A stretch of DNA of 64,000 nt from Eucommia ulmoides (taxonomy: Eukaryota > Streptophyta > Magnoliopsida > Garryales > Eucommiaceae). This document shows, piece after piece, positions 32,724 to 42,629 of the stretch. How positions within the stretch are numbered: the first letter of the stretch is position 1; each line of letters opens with the position of its first letter. Below the pieces are notes generated by a model. It was given only the letters and a program-made list of their open reading frames with translations, ran no database searches and had not been told where the DNA came from. Location: positions 25,567,566 to 25,631,565 of the forward strand of contig CM028325.1 of NCBI GenBank assembly GCA_016647705.1, given 5' to 3'. Both the position numbers and the translations under genes were made by a program.

Positions 32724-33400
32724 ACAACTGCGCCGAGCGGAGGGCTCTAAGTACCCTCAGCTCGGTTGATCATCATAAGAAGGCCCCAAGACCACCCAGA
32801 AGACCCTCTTAACCTTTTATTCGGCTAAAAGGGGGCTAAAACGAGCTTATCGTTTGTATTTCAATTAGGCCACCCATGGACTTCTCTTGATGGGCCCAAA
32901 AGCCTAGTATAGGTGCTTAGGACCCTAATCTGCAAGCTCAGTGGGTGGCTATTGGATTAGGCTAATTAACCGAGCTGGAGTCCCTAATTCGGAGGCGCTT
33001 GAGCCATACTCCCTATATATACTCCTTGGCATCTACTGCCATTAGTTATTATTTCTTATTCACTCAAGATCACTCTAGCCTTCTCCCCTAGATACTTACT
33101 CTCACGTTGGAGATACTTCACCGAGTACAACCCTGGTAGGTCTTTGTGTAGGTGCTCGGAGTACAGAGTTGGATTTCAGCTCAGAGTCCAGAGAGGTGCT
33201 CTGCTCGAAGTCTAAAGAGGAGCTCAAAATAGAGTCAATAGAGGAGTTTAGCTCAGAGCGCAAGGAATTCTCAAAGCGTCAAAAGTTCACTTAGCTCAGA
33301 GCTCAATTTTCTTAGTGCATCACCTCTACCTCAGTAAGAAATTCACATGTGTCGTCTTCCCAAACTATACAGGGGGTTGTTACCAGTTTTGACACCCACA
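32724..33400 (+). mobile_element. Element X 3' LTR, right part
   Basis: Resumes the interrupted hairpin unit and continues through TATA box CTATATATACTCC (33014-33026) to the end GACACCCACA. It is related over its length to the solo LTR at 42630-43390: 'attaggctaattaaccgagct', 'gatacttactctcacg' and 'gtgtaggtgctcggag'. Confidence 0.8.
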
Positions 33401-33439
33401 AATAGCTAATAACAATAAGTTGGTCCAGATATATTCGGT

Positions 33440-33746
33440 CTTCATGTTATAGTCAACACACAATAAATGCCAGCGGTAGAAATAATGTTTAATTACATTT
33501 TATTTCTAGCTCTGAATGCGAGGTTACACAATCATCTCATTTCGTTGACATTTTTTATTGTGTTACATTCAACATAAGGCGAAGTGGTAAAATGAAGATT
33601 ACAATTATATTTTAGTTTGGGTGCAATGTCCATACAGATGTATTGTTGTTCACATTTTCACTGTGTTACATTCAACATACGATGAGTGATAAGACAACAA
33701 AAAACACAATGTTAAATCAAATACATCATGCTATATTCAACACCGG

Positions 33747-33786
<40 letters not shown>

Positions 33787-33800
33787 AAGAAGAAGACAAG
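33440..33800. repeat. Dispersed repeat shared with 37740-38090
   Basis: Collinear with 37740-38090 from GCGGTAGAAATA through 'ttatttctag.tctgaat' to 'gagtgataag'. Both contain TGTGTTACATTCAACAT-type motifs. A run of about 35 A is at 33747-33784. Likely part of the MULE-like family represented at 33840-34500. Confidence 0.6.
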
Positions 33801-33839
33801 AACACGCTTTTAGTAATTAATTTGGATTGAACACGACCA

Positions 33840-34492
33840 TCTATGTTATTTTCAACATAATTGGAATGAAAAATACAGTATGTTGAAAGAATGAAAATTG
33901 AATGATAACATATTGAATATAACATTGAGTTACATCTTGAATATTACATTGAATATAATGTTGTGTTACATGATGTAATATCCAAAACAACCTTAAAAGA
34001 TGGATAACATGTTGAATATAACATTGTGTTACATTCAACATGGAATTATTTTTGTTGATCATACTATGTCCATCTGTAGTGATTGTATGAATTTTAACAT
34101 CAGTTGTCTTGTTATGCAAATACAACGGGGTTACGTACGTGGTACGTATTGAGAGCAAGAGTACGATAAGAACAATTGTCCAACAAATAGTAGACAGATG
34201 GGTTGACATGTTGAATGGACATTTTGACATGATGTATGCCCTCCCTGGTCACCGAAAATGTACACCTACAGATCAAAACAATTATGAAGAAATGGTTATT
34301 CTCACTGGCCACAAAAAGGTTGATTTTCCTAAAATCAACGTGAGGAAGACGGACAATAAGAATAGGGGATTTAGTGGGGCATCGTCTTTCGCGATTGCGC
34401 CAGCTAAAACTGGATCAAATGGATACATTGATTATGAAGTGGACTACATAGGGAGATATGGTAGTACAAATATGGGATCAAAAGAACAATGA
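33840..34492 (+). pseudogene. MULE-like transposase N-terminal region
   Basis: The open frame 34109-34492 (127 codons) reads YNGVTYVVRIESKSTIRTI, then HFDMMYALPGH, NYEEMVILTGHKKVDFPKIN. This follows the order of the N-terminal region preceding the transposase in plant MULE proteins (basic beta segment, helix, 'Y.LPG', acidic 'DD...M' and a final 'P..'). A second, more decayed copy is at 48034-48480. Upstream 33890-34050 is a run of TGTTGAATATAACA motifs. No catalytic transposase part is present. The family call is tentative. Confidence 0.45.
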
Positions 34493-34540
34493 CAAACTCT
34501 TACTATCAACAAAATGGGTGAAGCACAAATATCATCTAAT

Positions 34541-35785
34541 AATTATATGTAAAAGGCTCTACACTCTCTATCATATAACTAAAATGGTGGGTTAAAGTAG
34601 AAAAAATATTTCCCTAATAAATGGGCAAATAATTGAATATAGGAAGCTACAAAATTATGTGGCATAACCTAAATAAAAAATATGGCTTAAATAGCAAATA
34701 ATAACTAGAACAATAATGGAAATATTAAATATTCTACATAACGCTTCCCCTCAAGCTTATGTAGCTTAAATTCATAAAGTTCTATGCAATAAGGCTCTAT
34801 ACTCCCTATTATATAGTTATAATGGTAGGTCAAATTAGGAAGAATGTACCAAATTGATCAATATGACCTAAATAAAATGTATGACCAAAATAGTAAATAA
34901 TAGATAATGCAATAACAAAAATATAGTAAATTTTTCGTAATAATCTCTCTTAAGCTAGGGCAAAGATACTTCACTGTCTCAGCTTGACAAGGGTCAATTG
35001 GAGATCTTCTTCCTTTTCAGTTAACTATAAAAGTAGATTGTACTATAAGAAAAACCAAAAAAATGGTTGTTACAGGAAGCAACGGCAAAGACTGGACGAA
35101 TGTAACTATCAAAAGTCCAACAACGACAACTATAACATTTGGCCACCAACAATGACAATTAATCAAGTGTCGAAAGCCCAATAACCACAATTGAAAAATC
35201 AGGCGATCAATAGCGACAACTGGAACACTTAACAATTGTCATGAGAGAAATGACTAGAGATAGGGTGTCAAATGTAAGGTGAAGGAGAGGCTAGTATTGC
35301 CAAGGGTCAGAGGGTACAACAATGGTAATGGCGAGAAGGTAGTTTGATGTCGAGGGAAAACAGTGACTGGAAGGAGGTTCGGCGCTGTAGGAAGAAGTCA
35401 CCAGAAAGTGATAAGGCACAACGGGATCACGACGGGCGGAAGAAATTTTGGCGCCATGGGAAGGCGATGGCCCGAAAGTATTGATGCTCAGGCGGAAAGG
35501 GTCTTCCTCATCCCCACATCTCCCATTATTTTTCTCTTTCTGGACTCTGATACCTTAAAGAATTTTAGAGAGGAAGAAAATTATTTATTATAATTTTTTA
35601 CAATAAGACTCTACACTCTCTGTTATATAACCATTTCAATGAACTTAATTAGAAATAATATCACCTTAATAAATAGACTAATTAATAGAAGAAATAAAAG
35701 TAGCAAATTGATCATGACTAATAAATATGACCTAAACAATAAATAATAATTTATACCTCGGTAGAAATATTAAATATTCTAAAAT
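34541..35785 (-). mobile_element. Miniature Copia-type (TRIM-like) element in tandem form
   Basis: On the minus strand: LTR (about 35557-35785); primer site AAGGTATCAGAGTC (complement of 35543-35556); about 590 bp without a pol gene; purine tract GCTTAAGAGAGATTA (complement of 34941-34955); LTR (about 34793-34940); a second purine tract GCTTGAGGGGAAGCG (complement of 34742-34756); a third LTR copy (34541-34741). Landmarks shared by the LTRs are CTCTACACTCTCTRTTATATA and 'aatattaaatattct'. LTRs of about 150-230 bp with no coding capacity fit a TRIM. Boundaries are approximate. Confidence 0.6.
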
Positions 35786-35915
35786 AGTACAAACTGTACC
35801 CTCTACTTAAAGGAAGATGGTTCCCCGCCGCCGCCGCGAAATCAAATGAAAATTACAGAATAAAAAAAAATACTACAATTTCCAATATATGTAGTTTTAT
35901 TTGATAGTTTATTAT

Positions 35916-35921
35916 TTTATT
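35916..35921 (-). terminator. Poly(A) signal of the cysteine-rich peptide gene
   Basis: The minus strand has AATAAA 27 nt downstream of the TGA, with a near-match AAATAAAG closer to the stop. Plant poly(A) signals are loose, so this is supportive only. Confidence 0.4.
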
Positions 35922-35947
35922 GTTTCACTCATTTTTTCTCTTTATTT

Positions 35948-37319
35948 TCACACACACCCATTTTTATTGCAATATCTAAAACAATCTTGATACTCGTAAA
36001 AACAGCTGGTGGGCTTGCGGTCGCAACACCACTTGTCCTCCTCACTCGAATAATTACAAGAATGTTGTTCCACCTTTGCCTTTTCCATTTTGGCGATCCC
36101 AGCTTCATTTTTTCCCTTCTCATTTCTGCCTGTCATCCAATAAACGGAAGGCACAAGTTAATATATATATATATAATCAAGCATGGCATAAAATATAATC
36201 GAGTAGAACATAAAATAACAATACAATTTGATTATTTTAGAAGTTTTTTTTTTGGCGACACTTTCAAATAAAATCAAGATTTTATATAATTAATTTTAAT
36301 TCTAAGAATAAAATATATAAACAAAAAAATAAGACAATCATAAAATTATTCAAATAAATTTTTTAGAAGCGAAAGTAAAGAAACTTCTAAAGCAAATGTA
36401 TAATCAAAGAACTAAAATATGAAATCTTTAAGACATTAATAATTCTAAATTAATCAAAAAAATTATTTTCAAATAAGGAAATCCATAAGAATTCTAAACT
36501 AGCTAATATCCACAAATTTAATGGAAAATGTTAAAGGTAATTCAATGATTGTTCAATTCAATCATGTTCAATATAATTCCTAAAATAACTATATTTTTAA
36601 CAAGAATTATTGGGAGTGTCCTCCGTAATTATTTATGCTTCGTAGGTCATAAACTCATTTTTGACACTATAGTTATGTAATTTGATGGAATAGTAAAATA
36701 AAAATAAACTTACACCCTGAACTTTATATTTAAATAATTAGATGAAAAGTCATTTTCTAATCAATAAATTCATGCATAAGTTAAGAATGAATTATAAACT
36801 ACCGAAGGCGCAATTCACTATAAAAAATTATAACGAGAATTATTTAGTATGAACGGGAACACTAATAAAAATTAACTCACAACATAATATAGAGTAATAA
36901 TGAAAATTCTTCCTTTTTGATGGAGGCATATATCCCTCCTACCAATGCTCTTCCTCCGCCATCATGTGTGAGTTTGTGTCAATTAGAAGGGTAAATTTGT
37001 CTTTTCATTTTCAACGTTAAAAACTCAATGTGTAATTAGACCAAACTTGGGAAGCTGTAAATGTAATTATCATTTATTGAAAAAAAAAAAAAAAAAAAGG
37101 ATAAGATAGTTGATTCTACCATATTAAGGTTCAAAATATAATTTAAAAAAGAGAATAAATGAATGTTATTTACAAAAACAAAGGTTCAAAATATAATTTT
37201 GCCCAAATTGGTGGGGGACATAAGCCTATTAAGGAGGAGAGAGACTTACAATCGTGAATGTTAATAAGGGTGTAGAGAACAAGAAGAAAGATGGCTAATT
37301 GAAATGTTCTTGGCTTCAT
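35948..37319 (-). CDS. Secreted cysteine-rich peptide gene, two exons, 83 residues
   Basis: Exon 1 is 37250-37319 and exon 2 is 35948-36129. The intron (36130-37249, 1120 bp) starts GTAAGT and ends GACAG. Exon 1 encodes MKPRTFQLAIFLLVLYTLI and NIHD, a typical signal peptide with a 12-residue hydrophobic core. The last base T of exon 1 joins GC of exon 2 to make a Cys codon. Exon 2 adds a basic, Lys/Glu-rich linker and a compact Cys module with HSC, KWCCDRKP, TSC, QDC, RYC and NGCV before TGA. Spacing is C-x23-C-x9-CC-x6-C-x6-C-x3-C-x4-C, eight in all. A signal-peptide exon followed by a Cys-module exon is the standard architecture of plant secreted cysteine-rich peptides. The WCC...C......C...C pattern recalls the MEG/ESF1/PCP-B type, but that family call is a guess. 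AATAAA lies 27 nt after the stop. No frame defects seen. Confidence 0.8.
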
Positions 37320-37409
37320 TATAGCCATAGATGTTTGCCAAGAGAATGGGTTGTTTTGGAAAAATAAATAAGAGCTGGGATATTGTGGTTTTATGGTAGG
37401 TATACCTTT

Positions 37410-37442
<33 letters not shown>

Positions 37443-37450
37443 CTATCAAG
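37320..37450 (-). promoter_or_regulatory. Presumed 5' flank of the peptide gene
   Basis: Upstream of the ATG on the minus strand is a TTATTTATTTTT run (complement of about 37361-37372), the only TATA-like candidate. Farther up is an (ATT)n microsatellite at 37411-37433. The homologous flank in copy 1 received the MULE-type MITE at 6526-7369. Confidence 0.3.
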
Positions 37451-37739
37451 ATTATAAAAATCTAATAAAAGATTTTACAAGATTATAAAAATATAATATA
37501 GTAATCTTAATTTATATTGTTGTAATCAAATTCACGATTCCGTTTGGTTTGAAATTGTTTCCTTTGTCCAAAAAGGGATTTATTTTACTTATTTATTTAT
37601 TTATTTATTTTTGTTGTTAGAACTTTATAAGCGGTTCATTTTAGATCAGTTAAAATCGATTTGGTGTTTTTAGTGTTTAGGATTACAATTAAAAGTAATT
37701 GTGTAGGTATTTTGAATCTTGTATGTTACAACAAAAATT

Positions 37740-38090
37740 ACATATGACGAATGCAAGCGGTAGAAATACTGTTTACATTTTATTTCTAGTTCTGAATACG
37801 ACGTTACACAATCATTGCGTTTAGTTGATATTTTTCATTGTGTCACATTTAACATAAGATGGAGTGGTAAAACAACGATTAAGATTATACTTTGTTTGGG
37901 GCAACATCCATATGGACATATTGTTGTTCACATTTTCACCGTGTTATATTCAACACAAGACGAGTGATAAGGTGTGTAACAGTATAGAGCACAATGTCAA
38001 ATCAAATACATCAACATGTTATATTCAACACCAAATAAAAAAAGACATGTACTCGCTGTTAGCAAAAAAATCTAAAATATAGATGAAAAA
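37740..38090. repeat. Dispersed repeat, second copy of 33440-33800
   Basis: Same order of blocks as 33440-33800, including 'gcggtagaaata', 'cattttatttctag', 'attgttgttcacattttcac' and TATTCAACA. No coding sequence. Confidence 0.6.
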
Positions 38091-38434
38091 CAAAGAGAGA
38101 AATCAAGATAAGACAGAAGAAAGTGGACTTGGTGCTTATCGCCATGACTAGTTACTACTAAAATGATCCGGGGGGAAAGATAGAGAACAATGGCAAAAAG
38201 TAAAGGCCTTTTATAGACCCATTCAATTACTTCTTCAATTTGTTTATAGTAATTAATAAATCAAATTGGTGTTTCTCAATATGGCTTCAATTTTATTTTT
38301 CTTGGTAAAATTCAAAGAATCATAATTAAATAGATTGAAAACTAAATAATTGTCCTAGACAATTAAAATATGATGTTAAAAAATATAGATCTTTGATAAT
38401 ATTTGTTGGATGAATGTATGCTAAATGAAACAAA
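38091..38434. other. Non-coding stretch
   Basis: AT-rich DNA with no open frame, repeat end or RNA gene that I can support. Confidence 0.5.
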
Positions 38435-38443
38435 TAAAATATA

Positions 38444-38715
38444 GGGGCATGCACCATTTAGTCCTAAAATACAAATGAAATTACCAATTATTCCCATCAC
38501 TTTTTTTTGGCACTAATAAGTCCTTTTATCTTTTTATGACCAAAATATCCCTCACATGGATGTTGAATGTAACATCAAAATCATTAATTTTTTATTTTTT
38601 TTGTTTTTTTTTTTGTTTTTTTTTTATGCTATTTTTTTCTAACCAAAATACCCTTCATGTGGATGTTGAATGTAACATTCAGTATTGAATGTAACATCAA
38701 TTGTTTGTTTGTTTT

Positions 38716-38749
<34 letters not shown>

Positions 38750-39930
38750 GTTATTTTTTTCTGACCAAAATGCCCTCATGTGGATGTTGAATGTAACATT
38801 TAACACCTGTGAGTGTTGAATGTAACATCAACTGTGTTTTTTTTTTTTTTTTTTTTTTTTTTTAATGTTATTTTTTTTATGACTAAAATGCCCCTCATGT
38901 GGATGTTGAATGTAACATTCAACACCTGTGGATGTTAAATGTAACATCAACTGTGTTTTTTTTTTTTAATGTTATTTTTTTCTGACCAAAATGCCCCTCA
39001 TGTGGATGTTGAATGTCCCTCATGTGGATGTTGAATGTAACATTCAACACCTGTGGATGTTGAATGTAACATTAACTGTGTTTTTTTTTTTTTTTAATAT
39101 TACTTTTTTTTACCAAAATACCCCTCATGTGGATGTTGAAGGTCCCTCATGTGGATGTTGAATGTAACATTCAACACCTGTGGATGTTGAATGTAACATT
39201 AACTGTGTTTTTTTTTTTTTTTTAATATTACTTTTTTTTTACCAAAATACCCCTCATGTGGATGTTGAAGGTCCCTCATGTGGATGTTGAATGTAACATT
39301 CAACACCTGTGGATGTTGAATATAACATCAACTGTTTTTTTTTTTTAATGTTATTTTTTTCTAACCAAAATACCCCTCATGTGGATGTTGAATATAATAT
39401 TCAACTTCTGTGGATGTTGAATGTAACATCCATTATTCTCTTATTTTTGTATGCAGAGTAAAATACATATGATATTACATTGAACACCTGTAAATGTTGA
39501 ATATAACATCAATTGTTCTCTTATTTTACATTACGTTTAGTAACAATTTTATCCTAAAATTAAGTTTTTTTTTTTTTGTTTTTTTGGAACATATAAAAGT
39601 GATAAAAGGTGATAAAATTTGGGGTAAAGCTGTAATTTATAGCGGCGGCGACCGGCGACCGGCGACCGGCAGCGGCGGCGGCAGGCGGCTGACAGTGGTA
39701 GTACACCAATTTGACGACCTTCCTTCTCGATGTGAAACTCATGGGAGGGCATTTCGGTAAACTCAATCCTCACAATTTTTTAAGATGGGATTAATTGGTG
39801 TAAGGAAAGGTATTGATGGGACTAATTGGTGCAAGAAAAACGTGTTGACGGGACTAATCGGTGCAAAGAAAAACCGATGGAAGTTGGTGGTAAATAATTT
39901 CTTTTTTTGGGATTAATAGGTAATTTTCCC
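38444..39930. mobile_element. MULE-type non-autonomous element with perfect 9-bp TSD
   Basis: TAAAATATA occurs at 38435-38443 and 39931-39939. Terminal inverted repeats are imperfect: GGGGCATGCACCATTTAGTCC on the left and GGGAAAATTACCTATTAATCCC on the reverse of the right end. Each continues into further 'ATTAGTCCC'-type repeats (39780-39860). A 9-bp duplication fits Mutator-like elements. The interior is a minisatellite and a GC-rich patch (39640-39720, GGCGACC repeats). No transposase. Confidence 0.8.
38545..39440. repeat. Minisatellite with palindromic GTTGAATGTAACATTCAAC core
   Basis: About eight units of 80-130 bp. Each combines CCAAAATRCCCCTCATGTGG, a palindrome-containing ATGTTGAATGTAACATTCAA, CACCTGTGGATGTTGAATG and a T run of variable length. 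Unit-length changes come from the T run and from an internal duplication of the 'ccctcatgtggatgttgaa' segment in the right-hand units. Confidence 0.85.
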
Positions 39931-39951
39931 TAAAATATATGCTAGATCTTG

Positions 39952-39952
<1 letters not shown>

Positions 39953-40026
<74 letters not shown>

Positions 40027-40205
40027 GTATATACCAGGATATCTCCGTACTACGATCGACGGAAATTAATCCCTCAAGGTACAGTCGGGTGCCGAAGCGG
40101 GGACTTCTCCCAATAGAGTACACTCCATACACAACCCCAGGTTTCGATCCCTGGATGTTGCTTAAGAGAACCCAAGCCCCTTCCACTTGAACCAACTCGT
40201 GTTGG
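39953..40205 (-). mobile_element. tRNA-derived SINE with (TA)n tail
   Basis: On the minus strand, GAGTTGGTTCAAGTGG (box A-like, complement of 40183-40198) is followed about 32 bp later by GGGATCGAAACCT (box B-like, complement of 40139-40151). A body of about 120 bp follows, then a (TA)n run of about 33 repeats (39957-40022) where the SINE tail should be. Target duplications are not clear. Confidence 0.7.
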
Positions 40206-41568
40206 TAAAAAATAAAAAATTATAAAATAGTAATTTTATAAAATAAGAGTAAGTGATTTGACAAATTGTATATTATGAAAATTATTTCCGAGTTGTGTTA
40301 ATTTTTTTCGAAAACAGATAACAATTAATTTTGGAAAATGCAACCAGACAACCTCTGAAAACAATTTTTTGCTAGTTAACAAAACCGATTACATTCCAAA
40401 AGTTGTCTAAAGGTACCCTAGCCATGTAATAGATAAAATTTAATGCATAAATGAAAAATAATGAAGAAGTAAATATGTAAGAAGTGTTAATGTAAGAGGC
40501 TGTTTGTTTTGCTAGTTTTCAAAAAGTTGAACTACTATTATCTTTATTTAAAAAAATCAAAAATATTATTTATAATTTCTTTCACAATTCCTAATCTATA
40601 CTTTGATTTTATATATATATATATATATATCTTCTTATTCCCTTATTGCATATTTACTCAACAAATATCATTATATATTTTCTTATTCCCTTACTACATA
40701 TTCACTCAACAAACATCATTATTATGTCTAATTTTTAATGTGATATTTTAACAAGTCTTATCACTTTTATTTTTTAAAATTTTAACAACTATTTAATAGA
40801 AATTCTCTTTTCAAAAAAATCAAAACAAACATTTTCTCACAATTTTCAAATACCACAAATCAAAAATTGTTTCCGAAATTTCTAAAATATCTTTTAAAAA
40901 CTAAACCAAATATAGCTATTAACAAGGCCATTCACAAATCAATATTTTTCTTTAATGTTTATTGAGCAAAAGGTTACAAGTTCATTTTTTTTATTATTAT
41001 TATTTATTTATTTTTATGAGATATTGTTAATGATTATGGGTTTATGCCACTTTGTTTTTTTTAAAGTTATCCCTGATATCATAGGTTGAACCTTTGTGGT
41101 AGAAAAACAAACCATATAGCTAGTTTGGGTCTAGCAGCAAGGCTGAAGATCATATATGAACAATATTAGAAAACAATGATGTTCACCACAACAATACATA
41201 CAACATTGAAGTAAAAATACAATCACAACAATATTAATATTGAGAAAGGCCAAAAGCTATGAAAGATTTTGATGAGTTGTTCTCCCAAAAAGAAATTTAA
41301 GCAAAAAATCAAAATGATAATAATAGACATGATTATACTCGAGGAGACATAATAGTATCATTTTACTTGAAGTATTAAGATGAAGCTAAATTACTATATA
41401 AAATAAAAGAACATGTCATGGGAAAGTGGCCATGTACGAGAACAAACATTACACAAGCTTAGTCCGTAACATCCTTCCCCAAATTGAGGTAGTAGACGTT
41501 CTAAGATGAAAAAAGAAAAGAAGAAAATAATATTTTTATCCATTATGAAAGAATTTTTTTTTTTTTTT
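40206..41568. other. Mostly unassigned AT-rich stretch
   Basis: No supportable gene. The block 40497-40920, from GAGGCTGTTTGTTTTGCTAG to AAACTAAACCAAATATAGC, has hAT-MITE-like ends but I could not confirm inverted repeats or an 8-bp duplication. (TA)n lies at 40612-40630. A duplicated TATTCCCTTAYTRCATATT pair is at 40637 and 40685. Confidence 0.4.
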
Positions 41569-41873
41569 AGTGTTGTTTGGTTAGGAAAGAAAAATGAAAA
41601 GAGAAAAAATAATATACTTTAATATAATTTACTATTTTACCATCATATATTACAAAAATAAATTAAAAATTATATTATCAAGGACATAATTGTAAATTTA
41701 TTCATTTTTCATCACTTCCTTCCATTTTTCTCCAATATTTGTGAGCAAAAAAATTGTCTTGAAAATTTTATTTTTTTTCCATCTTATTTTCTTTTCCCTT
41801 TCATTTTCCATCCAACCAAACAAGTTTTTTTTTTGTTTTTTTCTCATCTATTTTCCACCCAACCAAATATACC
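41569..41873. mobile_element. hAT-like MITE
   Basis: The left end TAGTGTTGTTTGGTTAGG mirrors the right end, whose reverse is AAGGGTATATTTGGTTGGGTGG. A further inner inverted copy is CCATCCAACCAAACA (41808-41822). The TRTTTGGTT motif is typical of plant hAT-type MITEs. Flanking 8-bp duplications are not clear because of the T run. Confidence 0.5.
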
Positions 41874-41936
41874 CTTAGACTTTTTCTGATGATATTTTTT
41901 ATCTCATCTGCAAGTTGTTGCATCTTCTGTTTTCTT

Positions 41937-42239
41937 CTAGTTGATATCTTCTTTTATGTGAGTTTTTGACAAATCACTAAACAGTGTGGAGTTTATGTAT
42001 AGAGCTTCAAAATCTTCACTACGTATCCTGGGTGCAAGTGTAGTGTGCTTCTCCCTTGACAAATCTATTCTGTCATTTTCCATCAAACTATCTGAAGACA
42101 AGAATTTCAGTTCACAACCTATGATCTCCCTTGTTCGTTGAGGTTGTAGACTCCCACATACATTACCATGTAGAGCGCACCACCAATTGGGGGGATTAGC
42201 GATGTAAACAATCCTAATTGTACTTATTTTAGAAAATAA
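41937..42239 (-). CDS. Unassigned 100-codon open frame, possibly an exon
   Basis: The minus strand is open from after a TGA at about 42240 to TAG at 41937. It has varied, protein-like composition, for example IVYIANPPNWWCALHGNVCG and REKHTTLAPRIRSEDFEALY. The first ATG is well inside (SLMENDR), so an upstream exon would be needed. An AATTAG acceptor-like site precedes the IVYIANPP segment. A further short open stretch ending TSIWGRMLRTKLV then stop lies at about 41450-41530, beyond the hAT-like MITE. I do not recognise the protein. It may be an old gene fragment. Confidence 0.3.
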   Translation of the reverse strand, partial: LFSKISTIRIVYIANPPNWWCALHGNVCGSLQPQRTREIIGCELKFLSSDSLMENDRIDLSREKHTTLAPRIRSEDFEALYINSTLFSDLSKTHIKEDIN

Positions 42240-42414
42240 TCACAAGTAAACAAATAATGAACTTGGCCAAATTTGATATTGTACATATTAAATTGGTATT
42301 CTGCATATCAACATGTATGTATTATATTATTGTTAAGATTATCGATATAAAATATACCGTAACAAAATGGAATATCTCTACAATATATACCATAGCCAAA
42401 CAAAAATTATTTTG

Positions 42415-42629
42415 CACTACGAATATAAATTTTTAGGGAAAACCTAAAATAAAAATGGTCCCCCAAAAATATAGCCTAAATATATGATTTAGTTCTTAAT
42501 ATTGCGAGGAAAGAACAATTTTTGGAGAGAAAAGTTAATGTTTTTAATTACATAGCTACCAAAGGGAATTTTTTGGTCGTCAACAAATTTGGCGCAAAAA
42601 TTTTAATTAGTAGAAAATAATTTTGTTAA
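42415..42629 (+). mobile_element. CACTA-end-like fragment
   Basis: CACTACGAATATAAATTTTT resembles the CACTACAAGAAAAAT terminal repeat of plant CACTA elements. Sequence around it is homologous to 43395-43500. No matching right end seen. Confidence 0.35.

Larger units (their letters stand above)
7887..33400 (+). mobile_element. Element X: LTR element expanded by nested insertions
   Basis: The left LTR starts TGATAGAGGGAAATTTGGTC at 7887. A right LTR of the same family starts TGATAAAGGAAAATTTGGTC at 25938, directly after the purine tract GGATGGGGGGCAAC, and ends ..GACACCCACA at 33400. The outer flanks are AGTAG (7882-7886) and AATAG (33401-33405), matching at 4 of 5 as an aged target duplication. 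Later insertions and deletions replaced most of its body. What remains is part of the 5' LTR, about 0.8 kb before the purine tract, and the 3' LTR in two pieces. Lineage within Ty3/gypsy or Copia not determined. Confidence 0.75.
35790..37720. repeat. Segmental duplication, copy 2
   Basis: Paralogue of 2790-7400 in the same orientation and without its four insertions. It contains the intact peptide gene described next. It retains about 115 bp around exon 1 that copy 1 has lost. Confidence 0.8.

Noticed and set aside
33747-33784. Poly(A) tail of a processed retrogene
   Set aside because: No upstream coding similarity and no flanking target duplication recognised.
37261-37449. 62-codon minus-strand frame with an Ile run
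   Set aside because: Out of frame with the signal-peptide exon and driven by an (ATT)n microsatellite.
40139-40196. A tRNA gene
   Set aside because: A and B box-like motifs are present but no cloverleaf can be drawn; size and tail fit a SINE.
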